Source of the DNA: Citricoccus sp. SGAir0253
Lineage (GTDB): Bacteria > Actinomycetota > Actinomycetes > Actinomycetales > Micrococcaceae
Length of the DNA: 64,000 bases
Assembly: GCF_005877055.1 (NCBI RefSeq)
Contig: NZ_CP039425.1
Location: 1 to 64,000, forward strand
Direction: 5' to 3'
The position numbers and the translations under genes are program-made. Below, piece after piece: positions 60,777-64,000 of this stretch; the first letter of the stretch is position 1; the number at the start of each line of letters is the position of its first letter. The notes beneath the pieces were generated by a model, which ran no database searches, was not told the DNA's origin, and saw only the letters and a list, made by a program, of their open reading frames with translations.

Positions 60777-62384
60777 ATGACCCACTTGCCACGTCAGTTC
60801 GACTTCATCGTCGTCGGGGCCGGATCCGCCGGATCCGTCGTTGCCTCCCGGCTCTCCGAGGATCCCCGCAACCAAGTCCTCCTGCTCGAGGCGGGGCCGG
60901 AGGACAAGAGCCTGTGGTCCCGGATCCCGCTGGGTTTCGCGAAGATCATCTTTAACCACCGGTACACGTCCTGGGACTATCAGACGGAGCCCGAAAAGCA
61001 CCTGAAGGGGCGCCGGTACGCGCTGCCGTACGGGCGAATGGTGGGCGGCTCCAGCGCCATCAACGGCCTGGTGCATGTGCGCGGGACGAAGAGCGACTAC
61101 CGGGCCTGGGTGGACGCGGGCGCCGACGGCTGGGCGTGGGAGGACGTCCTACCCTTCCACCGGCGCTACGAGGCCGACCACCGCGGGGAATCGGCGGTCC
61201 ACGGGGGCAACGGTCCCATCGGGATCGAGCGTGCCCGCTGGAAGAATCCTCTGGCCGACGCCTACATCGACGCAGCCTCACGGGTGCTCGGCACCGGCAA
61301 GCACGTGGACTTCAACTCGGGTGAGCCGGAAGGCTCCGGCTACTGGGACTTGGCGACCCGCCGCGGCGTCCGGACCTCGACCTCCCAGACGTTCCTGAAG
61401 GACGCGCGCAAGCGTAAGAACCTGACCGTCGTGACCGAGGCGAACGTCACCAAGGTGACGTTCGAGGGTAAGCGGGCGACCGGCGTCGTCTACCGCAAGG
61501 ACGGCCAGGAATTCAAGGTAACGGCATCCCGCGAGATCGTCCTGAGCGCGGGCGCGCTACGCACCCCGCACCTGCTGCAGCTCTCCGGTATCGGACCGGC
61601 CGCCCTGCTGAAGCAACACGGCATTGAGGTAGTGCACGAACTGAAGGGCGTGGGCGAGGGACTCATGGACCACGTCCAGGTGGGCCGCAAGTTCGTCACG
61701 AACAGCAAAGACACGTTCAACAAGGTGATGCGCAGCCCGGTGCAGCAGGGCCTCAATGGGATTCGGTATTTCGCCGGCGACCGCACCGGTCCCCTGACGA
61801 TCGGTGCCTCCCTGGCCGGTTCCTACCTCAAGACGGACGCCTCCGCCGAGGACCCCGACCTGCAATTGCACTTCCTGCCGTTCATGCCCGGGGACAAGGG
61901 GTGGGACCTGGCCGACTTCTCCGGCTTCCGGCTGGGCATGTACCAGGGACGGCCGAAGAGCCGGGGACATGTGCGATTGACGTCACCTAACCCGGAAGAC
62001 AGCCCCGAGTACGTGTTCAATCACCTCGCCGAAGAGGAAGACCGCCGCGTGCTGCTGGCGGGCATGCGGATCGCGCAGAAGATCGCCGCTGCCATGCCGG
62101 CCGAGTTTGGGGTCAAGGAAATCGCCCCCGGTCCCGAGGGTGACTCGGACGCGGGCCTGATGGACTACATCCAAGACAACGGTGACACGGCGTTCCACTA
62201 CGCCGGATCGGCCAGGATGGGCCAGGACGAATTGTCCGTGGTGGATCCCGAACTGCGCGTCCATGGGGTCCAGGGCCTGCGCGTGGTCGATGCCTCCGTG
62301 ATGCCCGGTCAGATGACGGCGAACATCCACGCCGCCGTGCTGATGATCGGTGAACGGGGGGCGGAGTTCATCAAGAACTCCTAG
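60777..62384 (+). CDS. GMC-family FAD alcohol oxidase/dehydrogenase
   Basis: 535 residues from the ATG at 60777; ATG 60726 would add 17 residues. The FAD-binding motif is FIVVGAGSAGSVVASRLSED, GMC signature 1 is GRMVGGSSAINGLVHVRG, and signature 2 is GALRTPHLLQLSGIGP. The C-terminus has HYAGSARMG and the conserved NIHA region. It oxidises a primary alcohol (choline, alkanol or similar) to an aldehyde, which suits the nearby aldehyde dehydrogenases. It has its own divergent TetR regulator and a terminator after the stop. Confidence 0.9.
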   Translation: MTHLPRQFDFIVVGAGSAGSVVASRLSEDPRNQVLLLEAGPEDKSLWSRIPLGFAKIIFNHRYTSWDYQTEPEKHLKGRRYALPYGRMVGGSSAINGLVHVRGTKSDYRAWVDAGADGWAWEDVLPFHRRYEADHRGESAVHGGNGPIGIERARWKNPLADAYIDAASRVLGTGKHVDFNSGEPEGSGYWDLATRRGVRTSTSQTFLKDARKRKNLTVVTEANVTKVTFEGKRATGVVYRKDGQEFKVTASREIVLSAGALRTPHLLQLSGIGPAALLKQHGIEVVHELKGVGEGLMDHVQVGRKFVTNSKDTFNKVMRSPVQQGLNGIRYFAGDRTGPLTIGASLAGSYLKTDASAEDPDLQLHFLPFMPGDKGWDLADFSGFRLGMYQGRPKSRGHVRLTSPNPEDSPEYVFNHLAEEEDRRVLLAGMRIAQKIAAAMPAEFGVKEIAPGPEGDSDAGLMDYIQDNGDTAFHYAGSARMGQDELSVVDPELRVHGVQGLRVVDASVMPGQMTANIHAAVLMIGERGAEFIKNS

Positions 62385-62406
62385 AGCGCCCGGACGGTCA
62401 GCAAGG

Positions 62407-62440
62407 GGCGGACCGACGCCGCGCAGCGTCGGTCCGCCCG
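62407..62440. terminator. Hairpin terminator after GMC gene
   Basis: GGGCGGACCGACGC and its perfect complement around a 6-nt loop, 22 bp after the stop. Confidence 0.8.
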
Positions 62441-62497
62441 TGGTCGCGGCAGGCATTGTTCCGCGTCTGATACCGCATCGGGGTTTTAGGCAAAGCC

Positions 62498-63397
62498 CTA
62501 CCGTGAGGCTCGCTGTTCGTAGTAGTCCATGGAGGCGGTGACGTCCTGGCCGTAGGACTGGGTGCTGTAGTGCTGGAGCTCGACCAGGGCCGGGGGCAGC
62601 CCGGACGTGGAGAGCACCGCCCGGCCCCGGGGCAGGGCGGCCAGGTCGTTGACGTCCAAGAGGCGTTCGCGCTGGATGGCGGTGGACACGGACCGGCCGC
62701 CCTTCTGGGTGGAGGTGGTGCGGCGGGTGACGTCGTGGTCGCCGATGAGCTGGGACAAGAACGGCAGGAACGCCGAGTCGGAGAGTCCGGAGCCGGCGAC
62801 GCGGATGTTCGCGGCACTCCAGAGTTTCTTCATGCCTTTCTCGCCGAAGGCTTCCAGGCCTTGGTCCCAGCCCTGGAAGAAGGAGGACAGCACGATCCCG
62901 CGGGAGCCGTAGTGGGAGTACACGTCGGGCAGCTGCCGCCACCGGACGACGTTGGCGACCTCGTCGAGGACCCCGGTCATCGGTGGGGAGAGTCGGCCGC
63001 CGGGTTGGCGGGCGGCGATTTCCTCGGCCTCGGTGAGCACGGCCACGGCCAGGGCGCCGGCGATGGCGCGGGTGGACCCGGCGCCTTCCTTGGAGATCAG
63101 GTACAGGGTGTCCGTGGAGGTGGCGAAGCGCTTGGGGTCGAACTCGGCGCGGCCGAGGACCCCGGTGTCCCGCACCCAGGGCACCACCCGGTCGTAGGAC
63201 AGCACGTTGACCCAGGGGCGCATGGTCCCGTAGACGCCGTCACGCTGCTTCGGGGTCAGCTGCTGGATCTTGGCCAGGGACGCGGCCACCGCGTCCTGGC
63301 CGTGCTCGAGCAACAGGTCCCGGGGGGTCTTGTCCTCGGGGGCCTGGGCCCAGGCGAACACGTCCGTGATGGGCCGGTCAGCGAGAGTCGCTATCTA
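62498..63397 (-). pseudogene. Conjugative coupling protein (TraG/TraD type), C-terminal fragment
   Basis: About 300 codons. They encode the C-terminal part of a type IV coupling ATPase: PITDVFAWAQAPED, the TraM-recognition/AAA region GVLDEVANVVRWRQLPDVYS, SRGIVLSSFFQGWDQG and the final sensor region. The Walker A half is absent. Homology begins right after the TAG stop of the CitE-like gene (63395-63397), in the same frame, so a recombination joint removed the 5' part. It is nonfunctional. It shows that the replicon once carried, or recombined with, a self-transmissible conjugation system. Confidence 0.8.
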
Positions 63398-64000
63398 TAG
63401 CGTCCTGGTTCGTCGGAGCACGTTTTCAGCGTGGCGGATCAGTGGATCGTCGACCATGGTCCCGCGGAAGCTTGCTGCCCCACGTGATTCGTTGACTGCT
63501 GCAAGCAGCTCGCGTGCGTACCGTATCTCCTCCGGGGTGGGCGCGTATGCTTCCCGAACGATCTCGCACTGTGTCGGGTGGATACATGCTTTGAGGGTGA
63601 AGCCGCTGCCGGAAGCGTCGCGTGCTTCTTCGGCGAGGCCTACAGTGTCGGAATAGTTCGTATAGATCGAGTCGATGCTGGCCTTTCCGCAAGCAGCGGC
63701 ATGCAACAGGACTGTGCCTCGGGCCGCCCGCGCCACATCGCGATAGCGGCCGTCCGGCAAGCGGGACGATAAGCCGCCGATGGAGGCAAGGAGGTCTTCG
63801 GCGCCCCACATCATGGCCACAACGGCGGGATGACGTGCGATGTCTAAGGACCGGGCCACTCCGGCGGCCGACTCGCAGAGTGCGACGACCGCGACTTCAG
63901 GCAGCTCAGCGATAAGGCGGTCGACATCCTCCGGGGACTCGGTTTTTGGCAACATCACTGCCCGCACGGGCGTGGATCGGAGGGTCTCCATGTCGTCGAC
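63395..64000 (-). CDS. CitE-like HpcH/HpaI-family acyl-CoA lyase, 5' end outside window
   Basis: About 200 residues of the C-terminal part. It has the CitE/Mcl-type motifs AVMLPKTESPEDV, ALCESAAGVARS, the metal-binding MMWGAEDLLASIGG, and the C-terminal KACIHPTQCEIVREAYAPTP. These bind Mg and cleave or form citramalyl-/malyl-/citryl-type CoA esters. The N-terminal strands lie beyond base 64000. The frame is open to the edge. It belongs to another catabolic unit that begins outside the window. Confidence 0.85.
   Translation of the reverse strand, partial: VDDMETLRSTPVRAVMLPKTESPEDVDRLIAELPEVAVVALCESAAGVARSLDIARHPAVVAMMWGAEDLLASIGGLSSRLPDGRYRDVARAARGTVLLHAAACGKASIDSIYTNYSDTVGLAEEARDASGSGFTLKACIHPTQCEIVREAYAPTPEEIRYARELLAAVNESRGAASFRGTMVDDPLIRHAENVLRRTRTL

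Noticed and set aside
1-64000. tRNA or rRNA genes
   Set aside because: No cloverleaf-like or rRNA-like conserved stretch was seen by eye. A tRNA scan would settle it.

Overview
The window is high-GC DNA dense with short intergenic gaps and ATGA/GTGA gene overlaps. Its gene families (DUF4192, DUF4913, DUF6308, HtaA-domain proteins, MHS-family transporters, a 3Fe-4S ferredoxin paired with P450) are typical of Actinobacteria. I infer a Micrococcaceae-like host (Arthrobacter, Citricoccus or Kocuria group). Mobilisation genes, a candidate oriT, recombinases and IS elements next to catabolic operons suggest a large catabolic plasmid or an integrated plasmid. The species cannot be fixed from the sequence alone.

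Layout. 1-1.4 kb: a class III aminotransferase cut by the window edge. 1.4-3.8 kb: a recombination scar with a dead resolvase, an orphan formylglycine-generating-enzyme-like gene and a field of res-like repeats. 3.8-16.5 kb: catabolic block A, with a zinc alcohol dehydrogenase, two MHS transporters, a VOC protein, a FadR-type regulator, a fused E1 plus E2 of a 2-oxoacid/acetoin-type dehydrogenase, two SDRs and a CynX-like permease. A perfect ATTGGATCCAAT palindrome before the E1 gene, and a near-copy before the first transporter, suggest one regulon. 16.5-27.1 kb: a mobile-element region with an intact serine recombinase, an AraC regulator divergent from a nitrilase, a Tat-exported metallo-hydrolase, an IS256-family and an IS3-family element (both with recognisable target duplications) and recombinase fragments. 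27.2-31.6 kb: a type III restriction-modification pair whose Res gene is frameshifted. 31.6-39.2 kb: plasmid backbone, with DUF4192, small helix-turn-helix proteins, candidate oriT, MobC, relaxase and DUF4913.

39.3-62.4 kb: catabolic block B. It holds a TRAP transporter, two cytochromes P450 with their own ferredoxin and ferredoxin reductase, two aldehyde dehydrogenases, an alcohol dehydrogenase, an SDR, a flavoprotein dehydrogenase, an HpaI-type aldolase, an isocitrate-lyase-family enzyme, a GMC oxidoreductase, two MFS permeases, and GntR and TetR regulators. Two small HtaA-domain proteins without signal peptides lie inside these operons. Each keeps a Tyr and a His exactly 52 residues apart, the positions expected for haem ligands. 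The expected flow is import of an organic acid or similar substrate, P450 hydroxylation, oxidation of alcohol to aldehyde to acid, then C-C cleavage. The substrate is not identifiable. 62.5-64 kb: a conjugative coupling-protein fragment abutting a CitE-like lyase that runs off the window.

At least six otherwise well-conserved genes carry a single reading-frame break, several at or near G/C runs. This could be real decay or indel error in the assembly, and it should be settled before the operons are interpreted.
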